Assembly: GCA_022728415.1 (NCBI GenBank)
Contig: JAIJJM010000190.1
Span: 1 to 5,241 of the forward strand
Direction: 5' to 3'
DNA length: 5,241 nucleotides
From: Collinsella sp.
GTDB taxonomy: Bacteria; Actinomycetota; Coriobacteriia; Coriobacteriales; Coriobacteriaceae
In this document: piece by piece, positions 1-5,241 of the stretch
Position numbering within the stretch: the stretch's first letter is position 1
Layout of the letters: every line of letters begins with the position of its first letter
The notes under the pieces: model-generated
What the model saw: only the letters and a program-made list of their open reading frames with translations
Databases searched by the model: none
What the model was told of the DNA's origin: nothing
Made by a program: the position numbers and the translations under genes

Positions 1-1
1 C

Positions 2-703
2 AAGCCGTTGACCTCGGTGGTTCTGGCGGTGGTGTTCACCTTGGAGTTGGCGCGTAATTCCACGCGCATCGAGTCCGACCGCGAGTTGGGCGTGAAGATT
101 GTGGCGGGCACGTTGTTCAAGGTCGCGCTGGTATTTCTGGCGGTTCAGAATGCGGGATTGTTCCTGCGTGCGTTCGATTCGGCCACCCAGTTCCTCATGC
201 AGGGTGCTTCCTCGCAATTGTCGTTCGATACGGCCGGCGATGGCGGTCAGTTGGGCGATCTGATGCGGGAACAGGTCAAGGACGCCGGCATGATGGGGCA
301 GGCGGCGCTGTTCTTTCTGTTGGCGATTCCGTGGCTGGTCTCGCAGCTCGTGGCGGTGGTGTTCACCGTGGTGCTGTACATCAGGTTCATCGAATTGTAT
401 GCCCTGATCGCGTTCCAGTCGTTGCCGTTCGCCTTGCTGGTGCATGAGGACACCAAGCCGGTGGGTGTGGGCTATTTCAAGGCCTATGCGCGCACGTCGC
501 TCAACGCGGTGTGCGTGTTCGTGTGCCTGGTGTTCTATCAGCGCATCGTGATCGACGCGGTGCGTCTGCCCGAGGGCGATGGGTCGGGGATGGTGTCGTG
601 GGTGACGGGCAATTTCGGCAACCTGCTGATGGCGGGCATCCTGTTGTTCTTCGTGATCGCGGTCTCCCAACGTGTCAGCCGCGCGATCGCGGGCGGCGAG
701 TGA
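2..703 (+). CDS. VirB6/TrbL-like conjugal transfer membrane protein (CD1112-type), 5'-truncated
   Basis: Probably the polytopic inner channel component of the conjugative type IV secretion system in the cytoplasmic membrane. The frame is open to the left edge, so the true start is outside the window; TTG at 8 is only an internal codon. Counting that codon as residue 1, hydrophobic segments lie near 3-15, 36-54, 99-124, 128-146, 163-183 and 204-222. A Gly/Asp-rich polar loop (about 66-95) separates the second and third. The block RFIELY (126-131) followed by HEDTKPVGVGYFK (146-158) resembles the conserved stretch of CD1112-type VirB6 proteins (RFIELY, then E-E-T-K and G-x-x-F-x-K) from Firmicutes ICEs; this is recalled, not searched. 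It ends in a short basic tail with TGA at 701-703. The PrgI gene follows after 28 bp and VirB4 after that, which supports the assignment. The membrane-protein call is firm; the exact family rests on motif and neighbours. Confidence 0.82.
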   Translation, partial: KPLTSVVLAVVFTLELARNSTRIESDRELGVKIVAGTLFKVALVFLAVQNAGLFLRAFDSATQFLMQGASSQLSFDTAGDGGQLGDLMREQVKDAGMMGQAALFFLLAIPWLVSQLVAVVFTVVLYIRFIELYALIAFQSLPFALLVHEDTKPVGVGYFKAYARTSLNAVCVFVCLVFYQRIVIDAVRLPEGDGSGMVSWVTGNFGNLLMAGILLFFVIAVSQRVSRAIAGGE

Positions 704-718
704 GCGCGATAGGGATTC

Positions 719-727
719 AAGGAGGAG
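719..727 (+). promoter_or_regulatory. Strong ribosome binding site for the PrgI-family gene
   Basis: AAGGAGGAG ends a few bases before ATG 732; the AAGGAGG core leaves a 6-nt spacer. It decides the start at 732 over the in-frame upstream ATG at 672, which lies inside the preceding gene and would add 20 Arg/Ser-rich residues unlike any PrgI protein. Confidence 0.85.
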
Positions 728-731
728 CTTG

Positions 732-1115
732 ATGGCGTTGCAGATGCGCGTGTATGCGGAGATCGCCAGCGTGGAGGCGAAGGTCATGTGGGGCATGGGA
801 TGGCGGCAGTTGGCCGCCTCGGCGCTCATGCTCGTTCTGGGAGGCGGCGAGGTTGCCGTGTTCTTCCTGATGCTGGACCAGCCCGACCTGGGCTCGTACT
901 TGTTGTTCGTGGTGTGTCTGCCGCCGGCGTTGTGGGGTTGGTGGCGTCCCAAGGGCCTGAAGCCGGAACGCTATCTGGGCTACATGCTCCGCCAGCGCTT
1001 CGGCAGGAACATCCACACGCTGGAGAATTTGGAGCCGGCCAAGTGGCCGGCGAAACCGTCATTGAGGGAACGCGCCCTCCGCAGGGGCGCGGGAAGGAGC
1101 AAGCGTGGCCGTTGA
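732..1115 (+). CDS. PrgI-family type IV secretion membrane protein
   Basis: A 127-residue protein of the PrgI family, the small membrane subunit (VirB3-like in position) that precedes VirB4 in Gram-positive conjugative elements. It has an N-terminal strand-like segment with YAEI (8-11) and EAKVMWGM (15-22), then RQL (25-27), a membrane helix at about 27-47, a short DQPDLGS turn (49-55), and a second helix at about 53-71. GWWRPKG (69-75) and ERYL...FGRN (79-93) follow, then a Lys/Arg-rich tail. The patterns E-x-K-V-x-x-G-M-x-x-R-Q-L and R-P-x-G-x-x-x-E-R-Y match what I recall of PrgI proteins. Both termini are probably cytoplasmic. ATG 732 is chosen for its near-perfect Shine-Dalgarno sequence. 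The 3' end overlaps the virB4 start by 11 bp, so the two are probably translationally coupled. The last 80 bp also hold two GC-rich hairpins. Confidence 0.88.
   Translation: MALQMRVYAEIASVEAKVMWGMGWRQLAASALMLVLGGGEVAVFFLMLDQPDLGSYLLFVVCLPPALWGWWRPKGLKPERYLGYMLRQRFGRNIHTLENLEPAKWPAKPSLRERALRRGAGRSKRGR
1034..1051 (+). repeat. Perfect 7-bp inverted repeat (RNA hairpin) in the 3' end of the PrgI gene
   Basis: GCCGGCC (1034-1040), loop AAGT, GGCCGGC (1045-1051). It lies in the codons for E-P-A-K-W-P-A. No T-run follows, so it is not an intrinsic terminator. It may fold in the mRNA or may simply reflect GC-rich codons. Confidence 0.5.
1071..1091 (+). repeat. GC hairpin directly upstream of the virB4 ribosome binding site
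   Basis: CGCGCCC (1071-1077) pairs with GGGCGCG (1085-1091). A T-G wobble (1078/1084) can extend the stem to 8 bp around a five-base loop. The stem ends 2 nt before the AAGGAG that serves virB4. With no T-run it is not a terminator; it could block 3'-exonuclease decay or affect ribosome access to virB4. Confidence 0.5.
1094..1099 (+). promoter_or_regulatory. Ribosome binding site selecting GTG 1105 as virB4 start
   Basis: AAGGAG sits 5 nt before GTG 1105. The next in-frame candidate, ATG 1144, has only a weak GAGG about a dozen bases upstream, so GTG 1105 is preferred. Confidence 0.75.
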
Positions 1116-3480
1116 GAGCAAGGAACGCGAGGATGGCAAGCGTATGAAGAGAAAAGGCGGCGGATCCGCCAAGGTCGCACGGTCGAGCAGGGAGTTGGTC
1201 GCCTATGATTCGATGCTGCCCGGCGGTGTCGCCTATCTGGGGCAGGGCCGTTGGAGCGTGACGCTGCGCATCAGCGACATCAGCTATCAGATCGCCTCGC
1301 AGGATGTGCAGATGGATGTGGTGGAGCGTTGGGGCCGGTTCCTCAACTCGGTGGGCGAGGGCATGGGCATCCAGGTCACGGTGATGACCCGGACATTGGA
1401 CCCGGAATCGGCAGGCCAAGGGCTGGCGATGGGCGTCAAGGGCGATGGTTCGGATGCGTTGCGAGAGGATTTCGACCGTCATGTGCGCCGCAAGCTGTCG
1501 GGCCAGTCGAGCGGCACCGTGTGCGACAAGTACCTGACGCTGACCCTTGCGGAGCAGGACGGCCAGCGGGCCGTGGCCACACTCAACCGGGCGGCCTTGC
1601 GGGCCATCGCGCAATTGCGTTCCGTGGGCGGCTGCCGAGGCTCCAAGCTCAGCCGAGTGGAACGGCTCAAGGTGCTGCACCGGGTGCTGCGCCCCGGCGT
1701 GCGTTTCACGTTCGACGAGGATGCGTTCTCCCGTTCGCATGGCCTGTGCACGAAGGACTGCGTGGCCCCGTATGCCATCGACACGGGCGACCGGCGTCGG
1801 GTCAAGCTGTGCTCGGGCACGCGCGAGACGTGGCATCAGTGCCTGATGGTGCGTGATTTCCCCGAGTGGCTTTCCGACCAGCTGGTCGCCTCCCTGACGG
1901 ACATCAAGGCCGACATCATCGTGAGCGTGCATCTGCGGCCGCATGCGAAGGCCGAGGGGTTGCGGCTGGTGAACCGCAAGATCGCGGAGATGGACATGCA
2001 GGCCATCGACGAGAGGCGTAGGAACCGCCGCCAGCATCTGCCCGAGGACCTGCTGCCGCACGACTTGGAGGAAAGCATGGGGCAGGCCAGCGAATTGCGC
2101 CGTGACCTGGAGCATAACGGCGACCGGCTCATGGATACGCTCATGGTCATCGATGCCGCCGCCGACAGTCCCGAGCGCCTGGCACAGGTCGTGCGCGAGG
2201 TGGAGGCCACGGTGGATGGCCAGTCGTGCGTGGCCGAATCCCTGACCTACATGCAGGTCGAGGGATTGAACGCGGCATTGCCCCTGGGCAATCCCTTGCC
2301 GCCGATGAGACGGACCCTGACCACGTCCAGCGCCTCGATACTCGTTCCTTTCACCAGCCAGGAGCTGTGCCAGCCGGGTGGTGTGTTCCACGGCGTCAAC
2401 GCCAGGAGCGGCAACCCGCTGGTCATCGACCGCACCCTGGGCATGAACGGCAACGGGTTCATCCTGGGCACCACGGGAAGCGGCAAGAGCCAGGCCGCCA
2501 AGAACGAGATCACGCAGACGTTCCTGCTGCGCGAGCGGGACGATCTGATCGTCATCGATCCCGAGCGTGAGTTCACGCCCCTGTGCGACAGGCTCGGCGG
2601 CCAGCGCATCGAGATCGGCGAACGCTCCTCCAATCACATCAACGCGCTCGACATCGAGTACTCGGATGATTCCGAGGGCGATCCCATCCGAGGCAAAAGC
2701 GCGAGCGTGCTGAACATGGTCGAGGCGCTGATCGGCGGCGCGGACGGCATCGACAAGGCCCAGCGCAGCCTGATCGACCGCGCGGTCACGCAACTTTACC
2801 GCGAGCACCATGAGAAGCCCGACAGGCCCGCGCCGACCCTGGTCGATCTGACGGAACGCTTGGACCGGTTGGGAGAGCCGGAGGCCGTGGATGCGGCGCG
2901 CGCGTTGGAGATCTACGCCACCGGCAGCCTGGATGCCTTCGCGCATCCCACGAATGTGGACACCTCGAACCGGCTGCTGGTCTACGATGTGTCGGGTCTG
3001 GGCGCGGAATTGAAGACCTTCGGTCTGATGGTCGTGCTCGATCAGGTGTGGAACCGCGTCGTGCGCAACCGCGCCTTGGGGCGGCGCACGTGGCTGTGGG
3101 TCGATGAGTTCCATCTGCTGTTCTCCAACCCGTATGCGGCGGAGACGTTCCTGCGCATCTACAAGCGGGCACGCAAATGGGGATTGTCGCCCACCGGCAT
3201 CACCCAGAACATCGAGGAACTGTTGACCAATCCGGCCGCCCGGCTCATGCTCGCCAACAGCGACTTTCTGCTGTTGATGAACCAGAATCCCACCGATGCC
3301 GACGCCCTGTGCGATCTGCTGAAACTTTCGGACGAGCAGCGTGGCTTCTTCACCGGTGTCCACCCCGGACAGGGCATGGCCAAGTCCGGCACCGCGTTCA
3401 TTCCCTTCGACGGACGACTCGACACCGGCAGCCTGCTCTACCAGCTGTACACCACCAAATTCGAGGACCAGCATCCATGA
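1105..3480 (+). CDS. VirB4-type conjugal transfer ATPase (CD1110-like)
   Basis: A complete 791-residue cytoplasmic ATPase that energises assembly or DNA/protein transfer by the type IV secretion channel at the membrane. After a basic N-terminal tail, a CagE/TrbE/VirB-like N-terminal domain begins near residue 37 and runs to about 340. The RecA-like domain follows: TTSSASILVPFTSQEL (406-421), Walker A GTTGSGKS (455-462, Lys461), VIDPEREF (483-490), N-V-D-x-S-N-R-L-L-V-Y-D (617-628), Walker B WLWVDEFHLLF (663-673, Asp667/Glu668) and the glutamine motif TGITQN (697-702). All catalytic motifs are intact and the length is normal for the family (roughly 780-830). GTG 1105 is chosen for its AAGGAG; ATG 1144 is the alternative. 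The gene overlaps PrgI by 11 bp and the next gene by 4 bp. The N-terminal domain carries Cys177, 215, 219, 236 and 246, where Firmicutes relatives as I recall them lack the 215/219 pair. Confidence 0.96.
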   Translation: MAVESKEREDGKRMKRKGGGSAKVARSSRELVAYDSMLPGGVAYLGQGRWSVTLRISDISYQIASQDVQMDVVERWGRFLNSVGEGMGIQVTVMTRTLDPESAGQGLAMGVKGDGSDALREDFDRHVRRKLSGQSSGTVCDKYLTLTLAEQDGQRAVATLNRAALRAIAQLRSVGGCRGSKLSRVERLKVLHRVLRPGVRFTFDEDAFSRSHGLCTKDCVAPYAIDTGDRRRVKLCSGTRETWHQCLMVRDFPEWLSDQLVASLTDIKADIIVSVHLRPHAKAEGLRLVNRKIAEMDMQAIDERRRNRRQHLPEDLLPHDLEESMGQASELRRDLEHNGDRLMDTLMVIDAAADSPERLAQVVREVEATVDGQSCVAESLTYMQVEGLNAALPLGNPLPPMRRTLTTSSASILVPFTSQELCQPGGVFHGVNARSGNPLVIDRTLGMNGNGFILGTTGSGKSQAAKNEITQTFLLRERDDLIVIDPEREFTPLCDRLGGQRIEIGERSSNHINALDIEYSDDSEGDPIRGKSASVLNMVEALIGGADGIDKAQRSLIDRAVTQLYREHHEKPDRPAPTLVDLTERLDRLGEPEAVDAARALEIYATGSLDAFAHPTNVDTSNRLLVYDVSGLGAELKTFGLMVVLDQVWNRVVRNRALGRRTWLWVDEFHLLFSNPYAAETFLRIYKRARKWGLSPTGITQNIEELLTNPAARLMLANSDFLLLMNQNPTDADALCDLLKLSDEQRGFFTGVHPGQGMAKSGTAFIPFDGRLDTGSLLYQLYTTKFEDQHP
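3463..3467 (+). promoter_or_regulatory. Ribosome binding site and ATGA coupling for the wall hydrolase gene
   Basis: GAGGA lies 9 nt before ATG 3477. That ATG shares ATGA (3477-3480) with the TGA stop of virB4, the classic arrangement for translational coupling. This decides the start; the frame stays open back to 3177, but that part is an out-of-frame copy of virB4 coding sequence. Confidence 0.7.
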
Positions 3481-5105
3481 ACAAGCCCCAGCCCATCGGA
3501 CGGGCAAGCCAAACCGCGCAGCCCTCCGGCCCAGCGCCCCGAAAGCTGCGGGCCGGCCGACCCATCGGGCTTAAGGGCGAGGACGTCCCGCCGTTCTCCG
3601 GCAATGCCGCTCCTGCCCCGAAGATCGAGGGTCAGCCGTCCAAGCCGGCGTTGGCCAGACCAAGCCGGTCCGATGGGCCAAGCCGGATAGCGCTGCGCCA
3701 CCTGGCGAGAGTAACGGAGGAGACCTCCGCTTTGCTGCAAGCGCAAATCTCAAGCGACGACACCGATAAGGCTGATGGCGAAGCCCTCGGCCGTTCTCCC
3801 GCTTCCGTTGCCTCCCGAGTCATATCGCCGCGAGGCAAGAGCCGGCGGCCCGGCAAAGTCCGCGTAGCTCGTCGTGGCAACATGCGTGGAGGCCGTTCCA
3901 TAACAACTCAAAACGCACTCCGGAAACGCACGGGCCCTGTTCTAGCCAGAGGCGTCCGAGCATGGCGAACAGTCCGTTCCGGCACCGGTTCCTCGATGCG
4001 AGCGACGCAATGGGTCGTTCGGACTATGGCCCGTTCCATGATGGCGGCCAAGGCGGCGGTCATGGCCACGGCGTCGGTGGCCGCCGGCCTGCCGTTGCTG
4101 GTCGTCGGCGCGATCGTCATGCTCATGGTCAGTCTGCTGATGTGGCTTATCCCGACCGTGGCCGTGGGTGGACAATCCACCTGCCAGGCCAGCGTCGTCG
4201 AAGTGCCCGAACAGGCCAAGCCCTGGGTCGAACGGGCCGCCCAATCCAGTGGATTGGGCGCTGATTTCATCGCCGCGCTCATGAGCCGCGAGTCCGGGTT
4301 CAATCCCGAGGCGTATGCCGACGACAGCAACGGAGGCACCTGGGGCCTGTTGCAGCTCAACCGCAGCGTGTGGCGCGGCGTGCATCCCGAAGGCGCGGAC
4401 CAGACCCCGCCCCAAGGCATCACCGACCCAAACACCCACGCCCAATACGGCGGCATATATCTCAAGAACCGACTCGAAGGCGTCAGACAGCTCAAAGCCA
4501 GCCACCCCGACGCGAAATTCGCCCGACTATCCGACCTGGAGGCCTTGGTCATCGCGCACAACGCAGGCGAAGGCAACCTAATGAAATATCCCGACATCCC
4601 GAACAGCACCAAGGAATATCTGGACGAAGTACGCCCAGCCATCAACGCCGGCGGCTCATGCTCGACCACGGCCGGAGCCACCATCGGCACCCTCAGTCCG
4701 CCCTTGGTCGTCGATGGCACCAGCATCGACATCGACGCCAGCGGCGTGCCCGTGGCCTCGATCAACTCATACAGCGTGGGCCAATGCACCTGGTGGGCCG
4801 CCGCCCGACGGCAACAGATCGGCAAACCGGTAGACTCCTACATGGGCCACGGCTACATGTGGGCGGCCAGCGCCGAGAAACACGGATACCCCACCGGCGG
4901 AACCATCCAACTGGGCGACGTGATGAGCTTCGAGCGAGGAGTGCTGGGAGCCAGCGGCGAATACGGGCACGTCGCCATCGTCGAGGAAATCCACGAGGAC
5001 GGCTCCATCCTCATCAGCGAATCCGGCGGCGGCCAACGCCGTGCCTGGACGCGCCTGCTGACGCGCGAGCAAGCCGAGAATCCCGGCATCACCTACATCC
5101 ACTAG
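3477..5105 (+). CDS. Membrane-anchored bifunctional peptidoglycan hydrolase (lytic transglycosylase + CHAP)
   Basis: A 542-residue wall-degrading protein of the conjugation apparatus, expected to open peptidoglycan for the channel (VirB1-like role; position equivalent to CD1108 of Firmicutes ICEs). Residues 1-190 form a Pro/Ser/Arg-rich, strongly basic, probably disordered cytoplasmic tail. A hydrophobic segment at about 193-230 anchors the protein, leaving the enzymatic part outside. The lysozyme/SLT-like domain (about 238-394) has SRESGFNP with probable catalytic Glu272, GLLQLN (290-295) and AHNAGEG (360-366). After a short Ser/Thr/Gly linker, the CHAP amidase/endopeptidase domain (about 430-542) has GQCTWW with Cys437, GHVAIVE with His498, and SESGGG with Glu515 as the likely third residue. 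The only other cysteines, 236 and 395, bracket the SLT domain. ATG 3477 is supported by GAGGA and the 4-bp overlap with virB4. The tail's base composition differs from virB4. Enzyme domains are very likely; exact bond specificity is not readable. Confidence 0.93.
   Translation: MNKPQPIGRASQTAQPSGPAPRKLRAGRPIGLKGEDVPPFSGNAAPAPKIEGQPSKPALARPSRSDGPSRIALRHLARVTEETSALLQAQISSDDTDKADGEALGRSPASVASRVISPRGKSRRPGKVRVARRGNMRGGRSITTQNALRKRTGPVLARGVRAWRTVRSGTGSSMRATQWVVRTMARSMMAAKAAVMATASVAAGLPLLVVGAIVMLMVSLLMWLIPTVAVGGQSTCQASVVEVPEQAKPWVERAAQSSGLGADFIAALMSRESGFNPEAYADDSNGGTWGLLQLNRSVWRGVHPEGADQTPPQGITDPNTHAQYGGIYLKNRLEGVRQLKASHPDAKFARLSDLEALVIAHNAGEGNLMKYPDIPNSTKEYLDEVRPAINAGGSCSTTAGATIGTLSPPLVVDGTSIDIDASGVPVASINSYSVGQCTWWAAARRQQIGKPVDSYMGHGYMWAASAEKHGYPTGGTIQLGDVMSFERGVLGASGEYGHVAIVEEIHEDGSILISESGGGQRRAWTRLLTREQAENPGITYIH
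3491..3678. repeat. Near-perfect 14-nt inverted repeat, arms 174 bp apart
   Basis: GCCCATCGGACGGG (3491-3504) reappears on the opposite strand at 3665-3678 with one mismatch (13 of 14). The eight-base core CCCATCGG occurs again directly at 3561-3568. All copies lie in the low-complexity tail of the hydrolase gene. Protein-level repetition does not explain it, because the arms are on opposite strands. Chance in GC-rich, Pro/Arg-rich sequence is possible. Confidence 0.45.
3640..3686 (+). repeat. Three direct copies of CCAAGCCGG
   Basis: The 9-mer occurs at 3640-3648, 3660-3668 and 3678-3686, with starts 20 and 18 bp apart. The first spacing is not a multiple of three, so the copies are read in different codon phases and do not encode a peptide repeat. 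The last two flank the right arm of the inverted repeat. Function unknown. Confidence 0.5.
3715..3729. repeat. Short perfect hairpin
   Basis: CGGAGG (3715-3720), loop AGA, CCTCCG (3724-3729). It lies in the hydrolase tail, some 240 bp after its start. The left arm contains a GGAGG that is not placed before any plausible start codon. Probably incidental. Confidence 0.35.
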
Positions 5106-5122
5106 CCGCGATTGTTGCGATG

Positions 5123-5129
5123 AAAGGAG
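5123..5129 (+). promoter_or_regulatory. Ribosome binding site for the last, truncated gene
   Basis: AAAGGAG sits 8 nt before ATG 5138. An in-frame ATG at 5120 precedes it, but using that start would put this Shine-Dalgarno sequence inside the coding region, so 5138 is preferred. Confidence 0.7.
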
Positions 5130-5137
5130 CGGAGAGC

Positions 5138-5241
5138 ATGCCACGCATCAACCCACGGCTCGATCCCCACGAGCTCACCGACCTCATGGCCGACCCCGAG
5201 CACTGGGACCTACTCGACCAAGTTCCCCGACACCCGGCCGC
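5138..5241 (+). CDS. Start of an unidentified protein, possibly variant leucine-rich repeat; 3'-truncated
   Basis: The frame runs from ATG 5138 off the right edge, giving 34 visible residues, 32 bp after the hydrolase stop. The good Shine-Dalgarno sequence and same strand make it a likely member of the transfer operon. The peptide is acidic to neutral, rich in Pro, Asp and Leu, with no signal peptide or membrane segment, so it looks cytoplasmic. The pattern N-P-x-L-D-P-H-E-L-x-x-L-M-A-D-P followed by W-x-L-L-x-x-V-x-x-H-P resembles one unit of the variant leucine-rich repeats (x-P-x-E-L-x-x-L-A, then L-x-x-x-V-A-x-N-P) common in actinobacterial hypothetical proteins. That is a tentative inference from little sequence, and no function is assigned. 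The Firmicutes neighbour at this position (CD1107-type) is not recognisable here. Confidence 0.65.
   Translation, partial: MPRINPRLDPHELTDLMADPEHWDLLDQVPRHPA

Noticed and set aside
672..731. Upstream in-frame start for the PrgI gene
   Set aside because: It adds 20 Arg/Ser-rich residues inside the end of the previous gene; AAGGAGG before ATG 732 sets the start.
1034..1091. Intrinsic terminator between the PrgI and VirB4 genes
   Set aside because: Two GC stems exist but no T-run follows either, and both lie within coding sequence of a tightly overlapping gene pair.
3177..3476. 100-codon N-terminal extension of the hydrolase frame
   Set aside because: It overlaps the conserved C-terminal part of VirB4 in another frame, is His/Arg-rich, and has no ribosome binding site; the coupled ATG at 3477 is far better.
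826..3507. An 893-codon open frame on the - strand covering the PrgI and VirB4 genes
   Set aside because: It mirrors high-GC third positions of virB4, which remove stops on the opposite strand. The product is His/Gln/Arg/Ala-rich with no recognisable domain, the TTG start has no Shine-Dalgarno sequence, and the + strand holds a protein with every VirB4 motif.
3908..4825. A 305-codon open frame on the - strand opposite the hydrolase
   Set aside because: Shadow of the SLT/CHAP coding sequence; Ser/Thr/Pro/Arg-biased with no coherent domain, while the + strand shows intact catalytic motifs.
1..5241. tRNA, rRNA, CRISPR array, insertion sequence, att site or oriT
   Set aside because: No cloverleaf, regularly spaced repeats, transposase frame or terminal inverted repeats were seen, and almost every base is covered by transfer-module coding sequence. 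The repeats at 3491-3686 are too weak to call an oriT without a relaxase nearby.

Overview
The window is a fragment of the transfer module of a conjugative element, most likely an integrative and conjugative element (ICE), in a high-G+C Gram-positive bacterium. G+C-rich codons, a GTG start, strong AGGAGG-type ribosome binding sites and a single-membrane, wall-degrading transfer apparatus all point to an actinobacterium. Bifidobacterium or a relative is my best guess, but no housekeeping gene is present to prove it. All supported genes lie on the + strand in a tightly packed, operon-like block. I saw no promoter or intrinsic terminator, so transcription probably enters from upstream and leaves downstream.

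Layout: (1) bases 2-703, the 3' part of a multi-spanning VirB6/TrbL-like channel protein (CD1112-type), open at the left edge; (2) 732-1115, a small two-helix PrgI-family membrane protein; (3) 1105-3480, a complete VirB4-type conjugation ATPase of the CD1110 type, overlapping PrgI by 11 bp; (4) 3477-5105, a membrane-anchored bifunctional wall hydrolase (lytic transglycosylase plus CHAP), sharing ATGA with the end of virB4; (5) 5138 to the right edge, the start of an unidentified gene whose first residues resemble a variant leucine-rich repeat. No non-coding gap exceeds about 35 bp.

Together these genes would build the inner core of a Gram-positive type IV secretion system. The VirB6-like and PrgI proteins form or scaffold the membrane channel, VirB4 powers assembly or translocation, and the double hydrolase locally opens the peptidoglycan. 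The gene order matches the CD1112 - PrgI - CD1110 (VirB4) - CD1108 (lysozyme + cysteine peptidase) block of Clostridioides/Firmicutes ICEs, recalled from family knowledge and not searched here.

The system is therefore of a known type. The less ordinary points are: a reversal of strand composition (G-rich to C-rich) inside one co-directional operon; a long basic, probably disordered cytoplasmic tail on the hydrolase; two non-catalytic cysteines bracketing its transglycosylase domain; paired GC hairpins just before the virB4 ribosome binding site; a cysteine cluster in the VirB4 N-terminal domain; and the possible repeat protein next to the transfer genes.
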